This document shows, piece by piece, positions 48,028 to 56,409 of a DNA stretch of 64,000 bases. The notes beneath the pieces were generated by a model. That model searched no databases. It worked only from the letters and a program-made list of their open reading frames with translations, and was not told where the DNA came from. The translations under genes were made by a program, and so were the position numbers. The stretch covers positions 744,001-808,000 of the forward strand of contig NZ_VIWX01000001.1 in the NCBI RefSeq assembly GCF_007829955.1, read 5' to 3'. The first letter of the stretch is position 1; every line of letters starts with the position of its first letter. The stretch comes from Saccharopolyspora dendranthemae. Lineage in GTDB: Bacteria; Actinomycetota; Actinomycetes; Mycobacteriales; Pseudonocardiaceae.

Positions 48028-49355
48028 AGGGCATCCTCCAGTCGGACGAGGTCGCGGCCGCGGGTCTCCGGCGCCAGCCAGGTGGAAACGAACGTGATCA
48101 GCGAGTAGACGACGAGCATCGCGGCGATCGGCCACCAGTGCTGCGTCCAGGCCGTCAGGCTGGCGGCCACGACCGGTCCGACCGCGGTGGCCAGCGTGCC
48201 GCCGATCTCCTTGGCCACGGCCAGCTGGGTGAACCGGGTGCGCGAACCGAACAGCTCGGCCATCGTCACGCTCTCCACCGCGAACAGCCCGAGCACACCG
48301 ATGTTGAGGCCGAGGATCATCGCGATCGTCAGCATCACCTCGTTGCCGCCGGCGATGGTCGCCATCATCGGCACCGCGATGATCGCGGTCAGCAGGCTCA
48401 GCGCCAGGTAGACGGGGCGCCTGCCGAACCTGTCGCCGAGCATCCCCACCAGCGGGATCGTGGCGAAACCGAGCAGCGAGCCGTAGACGATGGCGTTGGT
48501 GGGCACCGACCGGCTGACCGCCAGCGACGAGGCGATGTAGCCCACGAGGAAGGTCTGCACGAGGCCGGAGTTGCCCGCCTGGCCGAAGCGGAGTCCGAGC
48601 GAGAGCAGGAAGGCCCTGCCCTTGCGCTGCTGGAGGCCGGTTTCGATGGCTCCGGCCGCGACCGGAGCGGAGTCCTCGCGTTCCTCGAAGACCGGGCTCT
48701 CCTTGAGGTTCGAGCGCATCCAAACGCCGAACAGCAGCAGCACGAAGCTCAGCAGGAACGGGATCCGCCAGCCCCACGCGATGACCTGCTCCTCGGACAG
48801 GACGACGAGCAGCACGGCCCACAGCCCGGACGCGGCCAGCGTGCCCGAGTTGGTCCCCAGCGACACCAGCGAGGAGATCAGCCCGCGCCGCTTGACCGGT
48901 GCGTACTCGACGAGCATCACCGTCGCTCCGGCGATCTCGGCACCCGCGCCGAATCCCTGGATCAACCGCAGCACGACCAGCAGGATCGGCGCCGCGATGC
49001 CGATCGTCTGGTACGGCGGCAGGACTCCGATGAGCGTGGTGGAGGCACCCATGATGACGATCGTCAGGAACAGGACCTTCTTGCGGCCGATCCGGTCACC
49101 CATCCGCCCGAAGTAGAAGGCGCCGACGAGCCGCGCGACGTAGCCGACGCCGTAGGTGGCCATCGCCGCGATCAGCCCGATGGCCGGGCTGACGTCGGGG
49201 AAGAAGATCTTGTTGAACACGATGGCCGCCGCCAGCGAGTACAGCTGGAAGTCCATGAACTCCATCGCCGTGCCCAGCCAACCCGACACGGCGGCCTTGC
49301 TCAGCTCGCGAGTCGACCGTCTCGCGACACCCGCCGTCTGGGTGCTGTCCGTCAT
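48024..49355 (-). CDS. MFS transporter, metabolite:proton symporter family
   Basis: A 443-residue 12-span transporter of the MHS family. The loop motif GRMGDRIGRKKVLFLTI after span 2 and RLIQGFGAGAEIAGATVMLVEYAP in span 4–5 are typical. It probably imports an organic acid or sugar acid for the idonate-like dehydrogenase encoded next to it. A divergent GntR regulator with a clear operator lies upstream. Confidence 0.9.
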   Translation of the reverse strand: MTDSTQTAGVARRSTRELSKAAVSGWLGTAMEFMDFQLYSLAAAIVFNKIFFPDVSPAIGLIAAMATYGVGYVARLVGAFYFGRMGDRIGRKKVLFLTIVIMGASTTLIGVLPPYQTIGIAAPILLVVLRLIQGFGAGAEIAGATVMLVEYAPVKRRGLISSLVSLGTNSGTLAASGLWAVLLVVLSEEQVIAWGWRIPFLLSFVLLLFGVWMRSNLKESPVFEEREDSAPVAAGAIETGLQQRKGRAFLLSLGLRFGQAGNSGLVQTFLVGYIASSLAVSRSVPTNAIVYGSLLGFATIPLVGMLGDRFGRRPVYLALSLLTAIIAVPMMATIAGGNEVMLTIAMILGLNIGVLGLFAVESVTMAELFGSRTRFTQLAVAKEIGGTLATAVGPVVAASLTAWTQHWWPIAAMLVVYSLITFVSTWLAPETRGRDLVRLEDAL

Positions 49356-49391
49356 CGTGCGCTCCTTCGCTCCACGCCCGGCCCACTGGTA

Positions 49392-49419
49392 GGTCAGTAC
49401 TGGTATACAAGCACTGACC
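49392..49419. promoter_or_regulatory. GntR/FCD operator candidate
   Basis: Perfect 7-bp arms GGTCAGT and ACTGACC surround a core with TGGTATACAA, close to the FadR-type consensus. It lies in the 99-bp gap between the divergent transporter and GntR genes. Confidence 0.65.
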
Positions 49420-49454
49420 GATCAGAGCGGTCAAGACTCGTCTAGCCTTGGCCC

Positions 49455-50165
49455 GTGCCCGACTCCAGGAACCGTCCGAACCGCCGCGTCATCTACGAGA
49501 CGCTGCGGCGCAAGGTGCTGACCCTCGAACTCGAACCGGGCTCCGCCCTGTCGGAGAAGGACTTGGCCGCAGGCCTGGGCGTCAGCCGCACCCCGGTGCG
49601 CGAGGGACTGATCCTGCTGGCCGAGGAAGGGCTGGTGCAGGTGTTCCCGCAGATCGGCTCGTTCGTCTCCCGGGTGGATCCGCAGCGGGTCGCCGACGCC
49701 CAGTTCCTGCGCGAAGCCGTCGAACTCACCGCGCTCGACGACGTGCCCGGCGACCTCGACGAGGACCTGCTGGCGGAACTCGCGGACAACCTCGTGCGCC
49801 AGCGCTCAGCGGAGGTCGACGTCGAGGAGTTCTTCGCCCTCGACGAGGAGTTCCACCGCGGCCTGCTGCGCCTGTCGGGGCACGAGCGCGCCTGGCCGAC
49901 GGTCGTCTCGGCGAAGGGGCACCTGGACCGCGCGCGCCGGCTCGGGCTCTACGAGTCGAGCCCGCCGGAGGTCTACGCCGATCAGCACGTCGAGATCATG
50001 GACGCGATCCGCGCTCACGACCTCGCGCGCGCCCGCGCGACCATGCGCACCCACCTGCGCGCCGTCTTCGCCGACATCGAGCGCCTCCGCGCCCGCAAGC
50101 CGGAGCTCTTCGCCTCCAACGCCGAGGCCACCCCGGTCCGCAAGTCCGTCGTCGTCTGGCAATGA
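49455..50165 (+). CDS. GntR-family regulator with FCD domain
   Basis: A 236-residue GntR regulator with a winged helix (LRRKVLTLELEPGSALSEKDLAAGLGVSRTPVREGLILLAEEGLV) and a helical FCD ligand domain (EEFFALDEEFHRGLLRLSGHER, then ADQHVEIMDAIRAHDLARARATMRTHL). The conserved His/Asp metal set of FCD domains is present in those two segments. It probably represses the divergent MFS/dehydrogenase pair in the absence of the sugar acid. Confidence 0.9.
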   Translation: MPDSRNRPNRRVIYETLRRKVLTLELEPGSALSEKDLAAGLGVSRTPVREGLILLAEEGLVQVFPQIGSFVSRVDPQRVADAQFLREAVELTALDDVPGDLDEDLLAELADNLVRQRSAEVDVEEFFALDEEFHRGLLRLSGHERAWPTVVSAKGHLDRARRLGLYESSPPEVYADQHVEIMDAIRAHDLARARATMRTHLRAVFADIERLRARKPELFASNAEATPVRKSVVVWQ

Positions 50166-50199
50166 CCACCGGGCCCACGCGGAGCAACATCGCACCCGG

Positions 50200-50269
50200 T
50201 CCCAGTTTTAGTCATAACTGAGCCGACATTTCGGACATGATCATGGCTCGGTTTGGACTAAAACTGGGA
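50200..50269. repeat. 70-bp interspersed palindromic element, copy 2
   Basis: Identical to copy 3 (56219) and one base different from copy 1 (4721). It lies 35 bp after the GntR stop codon. Same orientation as the other copies. Confidence 0.95.
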
Positions 50270-50657
50270 TTTGGTGCGCACTTCGCTCACTTGGGCTACG
50301 CGGATCGCTTGACGCGGAGACGTCGCCGTGCCCGGTTCGACCGAGGCGGACGGGGGGAAGGCCTCGGAGGACAGGGATGCACGGCGACGTCCCCGGACGG
50401 AGCGCGCTCTTCGGGGGGCGTTCGGATGTACCGGTTTACTGGATGCCACCAGGGCGCGTCAATGGTTTGTCCGGACATTCTCACCTGAGGACGCAAAGTG
50501 GCGGCTCGGGGACCGCCGTTCGGAGCATTCCCCGGTTCTCCACAGTGGACGCGACCTCCGGAACTGCGCTGGAAATCCGGGTCTTGACATCGTTGTGATT
50601 CACCGCACAGCATTGATCGGCGCCCACGCCCCCAGACGAATCGAGGCCCTCGCCGAG
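50270..50657. other. Intergenic region ahead of the polyol ABC operon
   Basis: About 390 bp without a convincing gene. It presumably carries the operon's promoter; a TCCGGA core palindrome occurs near 50472. The longer open frame reaching back through here into the Gfo/Idh gene is not supported by a ribosome site. Confidence 0.4.
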
Positions 50658-51641
50658 ATGAAGATCGGAGTAGCCGGGGTCGGTCGAATCGGCTCCATGC
50701 ACGCCACCAATCTCGCCGCGCTCGACGAAATCGACCAACTCCTGCTGTTCGATCCGGCTCCGGGCAGAGCGGAATCGGCTGCGGCCGAGATCGGACCCCC
50801 GGCCACAGCAGTGACCACTGTGGACGAATTGCTGCGCGCCAACGGGATCCTGATCGCGACCCCGACCGGCACGCACCCCGACCTGGTGCGTGCCGCACTC
50901 GCCACCAGAACCCCGGTGCTGTGCGAAAAACCGCTGGCACCGGACCTCCCCGGGATGTCCGCGCTGGTCGACGAGATCGAGCGAGCCGACGTCCCGGTCC
51001 TGGTCGGGTTCCATCGCCGCTTCGATCCCGACACCGCCGAGGTGCACCGTCGGTTGCGCGACGGGACCGCGGGGTCGGTGTACCTCGTGCGAGCCGTGTG
51101 CAACGACCACCTGCCCCCGCCGAAGGAGTTCGTGGCCACCTCCGGCGGGCTGTTCCGGGACTGCCTGATCCACGACCTCGACGCCGTGCCGTGGCTGCTC
51201 GGCGAGCCGGTCACGGAAGTCTACGCGTCCGGATCGGTGCTGGTGGACGACTCGTTCCGGGAGGCGGGCGACGTGGACAACGCCGTGGTGTCGCTGCGCT
51301 TCGCCGGTGGTGCGCACGCGCTGCTGTCGGCCGCGCGGCACGATCCGGTGGGCTACGACTGCCGACTCGAGGTCTTCGCCTCGCGCGACACCCTCACCGT
51401 CGGCCTCGACGAGCGCACACCGCTCAACACCGTCCGCGGCGCCGGGCCGGACCGACCGTGGACGTCGTTCACCGAGCGCTACCACGACGCCTACGTGCAG
51501 GAGTCCCGCGTGTTCCTCGACGTCATCGCCCGCCGCGCCGAGAACCCCTCGCCGCCGAGGGAAGCGCTGGTCAGCCTGCGGCTCGCCGAGGCCTGCGAAG
51601 AGTCGCTGCGCGCCGGCAAACCGGTGGGGGTGAACCCGTGA
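50658..51641 (+). CDS. Gfo/Idh/MocA-family dehydrogenase, inositol 2-dehydrogenase-like
   Basis: A 327-residue NAD(P)-dependent oxidoreductase: Rossmann motif MKIGVAGVGRIGSMHATNLAAL, the CEKPLA motif and GGLFRDCLIHDLDAVPWLLGEPV with the catalytic Asp/His pair. It resembles inositol 2-dehydrogenases (IolG). The ATG at 50658 begins the domain. It starts the operon and overlaps the next gene in GTGA, so oxidation of an imported polyol is likely. Confidence 0.87.
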   Translation: MKIGVAGVGRIGSMHATNLAALDEIDQLLLFDPAPGRAESAAAEIGPPATAVTTVDELLRANGILIATPTGTHPDLVRAALATRTPVLCEKPLAPDLPGMSALVDEIERADVPVLVGFHRRFDPDTAEVHRRLRDGTAGSVYLVRAVCNDHLPPPKEFVATSGGLFRDCLIHDLDAVPWLLGEPVTEVYASGSVLVDDSFREAGDVDNAVVSLRFAGGAHALLSAARHDPVGYDCRLEVFASRDTLTVGLDERTPLNTVRGAGPDRPWTSFTERYHDAYVQESRVFLDVIARRAENPSPPREALVSLRLAEACEESLRAGKPVGVNP

Positions 51642-52516
51642 AGTTCAAGGTCGCCGCCGCGCCGATCTCCTGGGGCGTGAGCGAAGTTCCCGGCTGGGGA
51701 CGGATTCTCGATCCCGATCAGGTCCTCTCCGAGATGGCCGGTCTGGGCGTCTACGCCACCGAGCTGGGTCCGCCCGGCTACCTGCCCGACCCCCGGACCA
51801 TCGTCGGCCGGCACGGGCTGGAGCTGGTCGGCGGTTTCCTCGCCGTCCCGCTGCACGACTCCGCGACGGCCGACGACAGCGTCGCGCAAGCCGCGGCCGC
51901 AGCCCGGAAGATCGCCCGCGCGGGCGGCGAGATCGTGGTGCTCGCGGCCGCTACCGGTCTCGACGGCTACGACGAACGACCGGCGCTGGACGACGCGCAG
52001 TGGACCGTGCTGATCGACACCTGCCGTCGCGTCACCGAAGCCGTCACCGCCGAGGGGCTGCGCGTCGCGATGCACCCGCACGTCGGCACCCACGTGGAGA
52101 CCGAGACCGAGGTCGAGCGCTTCGTCGCCGACTCCCGGATGTCGTTGTGCCTGGACACCGGGCACCTGCTGGTCGGCGGCACCGATCCCGTCGCGCTCGC
52201 CGAGCGGCACCCGGGCCGCATCGGGCACCTCCACCTCAAGGACGTCCGCTCCGATCTGGCCACCGCGGTCCGCAACGGAGACGTCGGGTTCGCCGACGCC
52301 GTCGCCCGCGGGCTGTTCGTGCCGCTCGGAGACGGCGACGTCGACACCGAAGCCGTGGTCCGCTCGGTGCACGGCGCGGGTTACCGTGGCTGGTACGTGC
52401 TGGAGCAGGACACCGCGCTGGGCCCGGACTCCGCCATCGGCGCCCCTCGGCGCGACACCGCGCGCAGCCTGGTCCACCTGGACCAGGTCTTCTCCCGGAT
52501 CCAGGAAGGCCGATGA
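51638..52516 (+). CDS. TIM-barrel sugar isomerase/dehydratase, IolE-like
   Basis: A 292-residue xylose-isomerase-like TIM barrel with the IolE-like start FKVAAAPISWGVSEVPGWG and metal-ligand segments (MHPHVGTHVET, LCLDTGHLLVGG, GHLHLKDV). 2-keto-myo-inositol dehydratases share this layout. With the Gfo/Idh enzyme before it, it points to an inositol or related polyol pathway, but iolB, C and D are not in the window. It overlaps both neighbours by four bases. Confidence 0.85.
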   Translation: MKFKVAAAPISWGVSEVPGWGRILDPDQVLSEMAGLGVYATELGPPGYLPDPRTIVGRHGLELVGGFLAVPLHDSATADDSVAQAAAAARKIARAGGEIVVLAAATGLDGYDERPALDDAQWTVLIDTCRRVTEAVTAEGLRVAMHPHVGTHVETETEVERFVADSRMSLCLDTGHLLVGGTDPVALAERHPGRIGHLHLKDVRSDLATAVRNGDVGFADAVARGLFVPLGDGDVDTEAVVRSVHGAGYRGWYVLEQDTALGPDSAIGAPRRDTARSLVHLDQVFSRIQEGR

Positions 52517-53514
52517 CCGAAACCCGCAGGGCCGCACCGTCGCGGTTGCTGCCGGTGCTCCTGATCGGAGTGCTGGCGCTGGCCGGGTGCACCGGCCCCA
52601 AGGCGTCCGGGCCCATGCCGGACGCGCACGAGCGCACCGAGAGCCACGACGGCCCGCTGCGCATCGCGGTGATCAGCCACAGCACGCCCGGCGACGCGTT
52701 CTGGAACGTGGTGCAGAACGGCGCGGAACGGGCGGGCGAAGATCTGGGCATCGAGGTCCAGTACCAAGCCGATCCCGATCCGGGAAACCAGGCGAAGCTG
52801 GTGGACAACGCCATCGCCCAGGGAGCCGACGGCCTCGTGGTCTCGCTCGGCAGCCCGGACGCGATGCGCACGTCGGTGACCGGCGCGGTCGCGGCAGGCA
52901 TCCCGGTGATCACGATCAACGCTGGCGAGGAGGTCAGCGCCGCGTTCGGCGCGATCACGCACGTCGGGCAGAGCGAGACCGTCGCGGGGCGAGCCGCCGG
53001 GCAGCGGTTCTCGCAGGCCGGGAAGCACAAGGTGCTGTGCGTGATCCACCAGGCCGGGGTGGAGACGCTCAACCAGCGCTGCGACGGTGCGCGCGAGGGG
53101 TTCGCCCCCAGCCAGGTCACCAACCTGCAGGTCGACATCAACAACCCGACGGACGCGCAGTCCCGGATCAAGGGAGCGCTGCAGTCGGATCCCGGTGTGG
53201 ACGGAGTGCTCACGCTCAACCCGCAGGTCGCGGCGAACGCGGTCAACGCGGCCCGCGAATCCGGTTCGCGCGCGGCGGTGTCCACCTTCGACCTCAACGG
53301 CGACGTGGTCGCCTCGATCCAGGCCGGTGATCTGCTGTTCGCCGTCGACCAGCAGCAGTACGAGCAGGGATATCTGCCGGTGGTGTACCTGAAGCTGTTC
53401 CTGGAGAACGCCAACACCGTCGGCGGCGGCAAACCCGTCTACACCGGACCGGGTTTCGTCGATCGGTCCAACGTGGACGTGGTCGGCGAGTACGCACGAC
53501 GCGGAACGAGGTAG
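52513..53514 (+). CDS. Sugar ABC transporter substrate-binding lipoprotein
   Basis: A 333-residue type I periplasmic-binding-fold protein with a lipoprotein signal; the lipobox LAGC has Cys26. It then shows the RbsB-like pattern (RIAVISHSTPGDAFWNVVQNGAERAGEDLGIEV, VDNAIAQGADGLVVS). It should bind a sugar or polyol outside the membrane. ATGA overlap with the isomerase gene. Confidence 0.92.
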   Translation: MTETRRAAPSRLLPVLLIGVLALAGCTGPKASGPMPDAHERTESHDGPLRIAVISHSTPGDAFWNVVQNGAERAGEDLGIEVQYQADPDPGNQAKLVDNAIAQGADGLVVSLGSPDAMRTSVTGAVAAGIPVITINAGEEVSAAFGAITHVGQSETVAGRAAGQRFSQAGKHKVLCVIHQAGVETLNQRCDGAREGFAPSQVTNLQVDINNPTDAQSRIKGALQSDPGVDGVLTLNPQVAANAVNAARESGSRAAVSTFDLNGDVVASIQAGDLLFAVDQQQYEQGYLPVVYLKLFLENANTVGGGKPVYTGPGFVDRSNVDVVGEYARRGTR

Positions 53515-53516
53515 GC

Positions 53517-54518
53517 ATGACGACTCCGTGGGCTCGGCTGCTCACCCGGCCGGAGCTGGGCGCGGTGATCGGCGCGCTCGGTGTGTTCACGTTCTTCTCG
53601 CTGGTCACCGACGAGTTCCTGTCCCCGCTGGGCACCGCGACCTGGCTGGACGATTCGGCGACGCTGGGCATCATGGCCGTCGGCGTGGCGCTGCTGATGA
53701 TCGGCGGCGAGTTCGACCTCTCCGCAGGCGTGATGACCGCCTCGACCGCGCTGGTCACGGCCATGGTGGCCACCGAGCTGGGGTGGAACGTCTGGGCCGG
53801 GCTCGCGCTGTCGCTGGTGTTCGCGCTGGCGGTCGGCGCGTTCAACGGCTTGCTGGTGATGCGCACCGGCTTGCCCAGCTTCATCGTCACGCTCGGGACG
53901 TTCTTCGCGTTGCAGGGCCTCAACCTCGGCGTGACGCGGCTGGTCACCGGGACCGTGCAGGTCTCGGGGATCCGGTCGGCGCCGGGGTACGAATCCGCGG
54001 GCTTCGTCTTCGCCTCCACTGTGGACGTCGGTGGGACGTCGTTCCAGATCTCCATCGCGTGGTGGATCGGTGCCGCGCTGGTGGCGTCGTTCCTGCTGCT
54101 GCGCACGCGGTTCGGAAACTGGATCTTCGCGGTCGGCGGATCGTCCGCGAGCGCCCGCGCCGTCGGCGTCCCGGTGCTGAGCACCAAGGTCGGGCTGTTC
54201 ATGACCACCGCGCTGTGCGGGTGGCTGGTCGGCTCGATCAACATCCTGCGGTTCACCACCGTGCAGGCGAACCAGGGCGTGGGGCTGGAGTTCCAGTTCA
54301 TCATCGCCGCGGTGATCGGCGGATGCCTGCTCACCGGTGGTTTCGGCTCGGCGATCGGTGCCGCGGTCGGCGCGCTGATCTTCGGCATGGTCCGGCAGGG
54401 AATCGTGTTCGCGCGCTGGGACAACGACTGGTTCTTCCTGTTCCTCGGCGTGCTGCTGCTCGGTGCCGTGCTGGTCAACAACTCCTTCCGCCGCCGCGCG
54501 GAACGGCAACGGAGGTAG
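53517..54518 (+). CDS. Sugar ABC transporter permease (RbsC-like)
   Basis: A 333-residue permease with about ten membrane helices. The EAA-like region is GVPVLSTKVGLFMTTALCGWLVGSI, and the family marker GGEFDLSAG is near residue 62. It forms the membrane channel with the adjacent binding protein and ATPase. It is 2 bp after the binding protein gene. Confidence 0.92.
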   Translation: MTTPWARLLTRPELGAVIGALGVFTFFSLVTDEFLSPLGTATWLDDSATLGIMAVGVALLMIGGEFDLSAGVMTASTALVTAMVATELGWNVWAGLALSLVFALAVGAFNGLLVMRTGLPSFIVTLGTFFALQGLNLGVTRLVTGTVQVSGIRSAPGYESAGFVFASTVDVGGTSFQISIAWWIGAALVASFLLLRTRFGNWIFAVGGSSASARAVGVPVLSTKVGLFMTTALCGWLVGSINILRFTTVQANQGVGLEFQFIIAAVIGGCLLTGGFGSAIGAAVGALIFGMVRQGIVFARWDNDWFFLFLGVLLLGAVLVNNSFRRRAERQRR

Positions 54519-54521
54519 GCG

Positions 54522-55283
54522 ATGACTCCGCTCCTGCAAGCGCGCGGCATCGGCAAGAACTACGGGAGCGTCTCCGCGCTGGAGGACGTCTCGACCGTGG
54601 TCCACCGCGGTGAGGTCACCTGCGTGCTGGGCGACAACGGCGCCGGAAAGTCGACGCTGATCAAGGTCCTGGCGGGCGCGCACCAGCACGACGCGGGTGA
54701 GCTGCTGCTGGAGGGCTCGCCGGTGCGGTTCGGTTCCCCGCGCGAGGCGCTGGATCGGGGCATCGCCACGGTGTTCCAGGACCTGGCGGTGGTTCCGCTG
54801 ATGAGCGTGTGGCGGAACTTCTTCCTCGGCTCCGAGCCCGGCAGATGGGGGTTGATCGACCGCAAGCGGGCGCGCGCGACGACCCGCGAGGCGCTCGCCG
54901 AGATGGGCATCGAGCTGCGCGACGTCGAGCAGCCGGTGGGCACGCTCTCGGGTGGTGAGCGGCAGTGCGTGGCGATCGCCCGCGCGATGCACTTCGGGGC
55001 GAAGGTCCTCATCCTCGACGAGCCGACCGCCGCGCTGGGCGTCAAGCAGGCCGGGCTCGTGCTCAAGCACGTCGCCCGGGCCCGCGACCGCGGCCTCGGG
55101 GTCGTGCTGATCACCCACAACCCGCACCACGCCTACCCGGTGGGCGACCGGTTCCTGCTCCTCAAACGAGGTCGCAGCCTCGGAAGCCACGAGAAGGCGG
55201 ACATCACCCTCGACCACCTCACGCACCAGATGGCGGGCGGCGCCGAGCTCGAAACCCTCACCCACGAGCTCGAATCCGACTGA
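54522..55283 (+). CDS. Sugar ABC transporter ATP-binding protein (single domain)
   Basis: A 253-residue ATPase with one nucleotide-binding domain: Walker [10 protein letters not shown], signature LSGGERQ, Walker [13 protein letters not shown]. Ribose-type systems usually have a double-domain RbsA of about 500 residues, so this is the compact type that works as a dimer. It closes the operon, 3 bp after the permease. Confidence 0.92.
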   Translation: MTPLLQARGIGKNYGSVSALEDVSTVVHRGEVTCVLGDNGAGKSTLIKVLAGAHQHDAGELLLEGSPVRFGSPREALDRGIATVFQDLAVVPLMSVWRNFFLGSEPGRWGLIDRKRARATTREALAEMGIELRDVEQPVGTLSGGERQCVAIARAMHFGAKVLILDEPTAALGVKQAGLVLKHVARARDRGLGVVLITHNPHHAYPVGDRFLLLKRGRSLGSHEKADITLDHLTHQMAGGAELETLTHELESD

Positions 55284-55317
55284 CCCTGGTCATCTCCGGA
55301 GCGACCGGATAGCCTAC

Positions 55318-55331
55318 CAAGCACTTGCTTG
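55318..55331. promoter_or_regulatory. Operator candidate upstream of the SDR gene
   Basis: CAAGCACTTGCTTG has 5-bp arms around ACTT. It lies about 40 bp before the SDR start and resembles TetR-family sites. No matching regulator is next to it. Confidence 0.4.
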
Positions 55332-55372
55332 TGGCATGAGCTGCGGCTGCTCGACGAGGTGAGGAGACGGGG

Positions 55373-56173
55373 TTGGCGACGCTGCCGATGTTCCGGCTTG
55401 AGGGCCGGGTCGCGATGGTTTCCGGTGCTGGGCGCGGGATCGGGGCCGCGACGGCGCTGGCGCTGGCGGAGGCCGGCGCGGACGTGGCCGTGCTCTCGCG
55501 CACGCCCGATCAGATCGAGGCGGTGGCCCAGCAGATCCGCGACCTGGGCCGGCGCGCGGTGGCGATCCCCACCGACGCCGGGGACGCCGAGGCGGTGTCC
55601 GCCGCGGTCACCCGGGCCGCCGACGAGCTCGGGCGCATCGACGTCGTGGTGAGCGTGACCGGCGGCTCGATGCCCCGGCCGTTCACCCACACACACGACG
55701 AAGCGCTGCGGAAGTCCTTCGAGAACAACGTGGTGCACGGGGTCCGGCTGGTGCGCGAAGCGGTCCCGCACCTGGCGAAGTCGGACGCGGCGAGCGTCGT
55801 GATGGTCTCCAGCAGCACCGGGCACCTCGTCGGCCGCGGCTACCTCGCCTACGGTGCCGCCAAGGCCTCGCTCGATCACGCGGTGCGCATGATGGCCGCG
55901 GACCTCAACCCGCGCATCCGGGTCAACGCGGTCGCTCCCGGCGCGATCCTCACCGAGGCGCTGGAGGTCGTGGCCGCCGACCCGCAGATGAAGGCGACCC
56001 TGGAGGAGCACACCCCGCTGCGGCGCATCGGCACCCCGGAGGACATCGCCGCGGCGATCCTCTACCTCTCCTCCCCCGCGTCCTCCTACGTCACCGGCCA
56101 GGTCCTCGCGGTGGACGGCGGCCTGGTCACCCCCAACATGCCCCTCCCCATCCCCGACGTGGACGCGGAGTAA
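55373..56173 (+). CDS. Short-chain dehydrogenase/reductase
   Basis: A 266-residue classical SDR: VSGAGRGIGAATALALAEAG cofactor loop, Ser in VSSSTGH, catalytic YGAAK. The start is a TTG at 55373 after GAGGAGACGG; ATG at 55388 is an alternative. It could be a 3-oxoacyl or sugar-acid reductase. It is separated from the ABC operon by its own promoter region and is followed by the third 70-bp repeat. Confidence 0.88.
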   Translation: MATLPMFRLEGRVAMVSGAGRGIGAATALALAEAGADVAVLSRTPDQIEAVAQQIRDLGRRAVAIPTDAGDAEAVSAAVTRAADELGRIDVVVSVTGGSMPRPFTHTHDEALRKSFENNVVHGVRLVREAVPHLAKSDAASVVMVSSSTGHLVGRGYLAYGAAKASLDHAVRMMAADLNPRIRVNAVAPGAILTEALEVVAADPQMKATLEEHTPLRRIGTPEDIAAAILYLSSPASSYVTGQVLAVDGGLVTPNMPLPIPDVDAE

Positions 56174-56218
56174 CTCCGGTTCGAGAAGTCGGCCGGCTTG
56201 CTCGGCGACCTGGGCACT

Positions 56219-56288
56219 TCCCAGTTTTAGTCATAACTGAGCCGACATTTCGGACATGATCATGGCTCGGTTTGGACTAAAACTGGGA
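56219..56288. repeat. 70-bp interspersed palindromic element, copy 3
   Basis: Identical to copy 2. It lies 46 bp after the SDR stop and 121 bp before the monooxygenase start, same orientation as the others. Confidence 0.95.
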
Positions 56289-56409
56289 ACTGCCTCCCCG
56301 AGCAGCACGACGGCGGACGGCGAAGGCCACCCGGCATGCGGTATCCGGTCGAGTGGCGCGGCGGTAGCTTCGGGCTCGGACAGCGTCGTGCCCGCGGGGA
56401 GGAGCCGCC

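Noticed and set aside
48028..48822. N-terminal extension of the idonate-dehydrogenase-like gene
   Set aside because: It lies fully inside the MFS transporter gene in another frame; the GTG at 48027 is the proper start.
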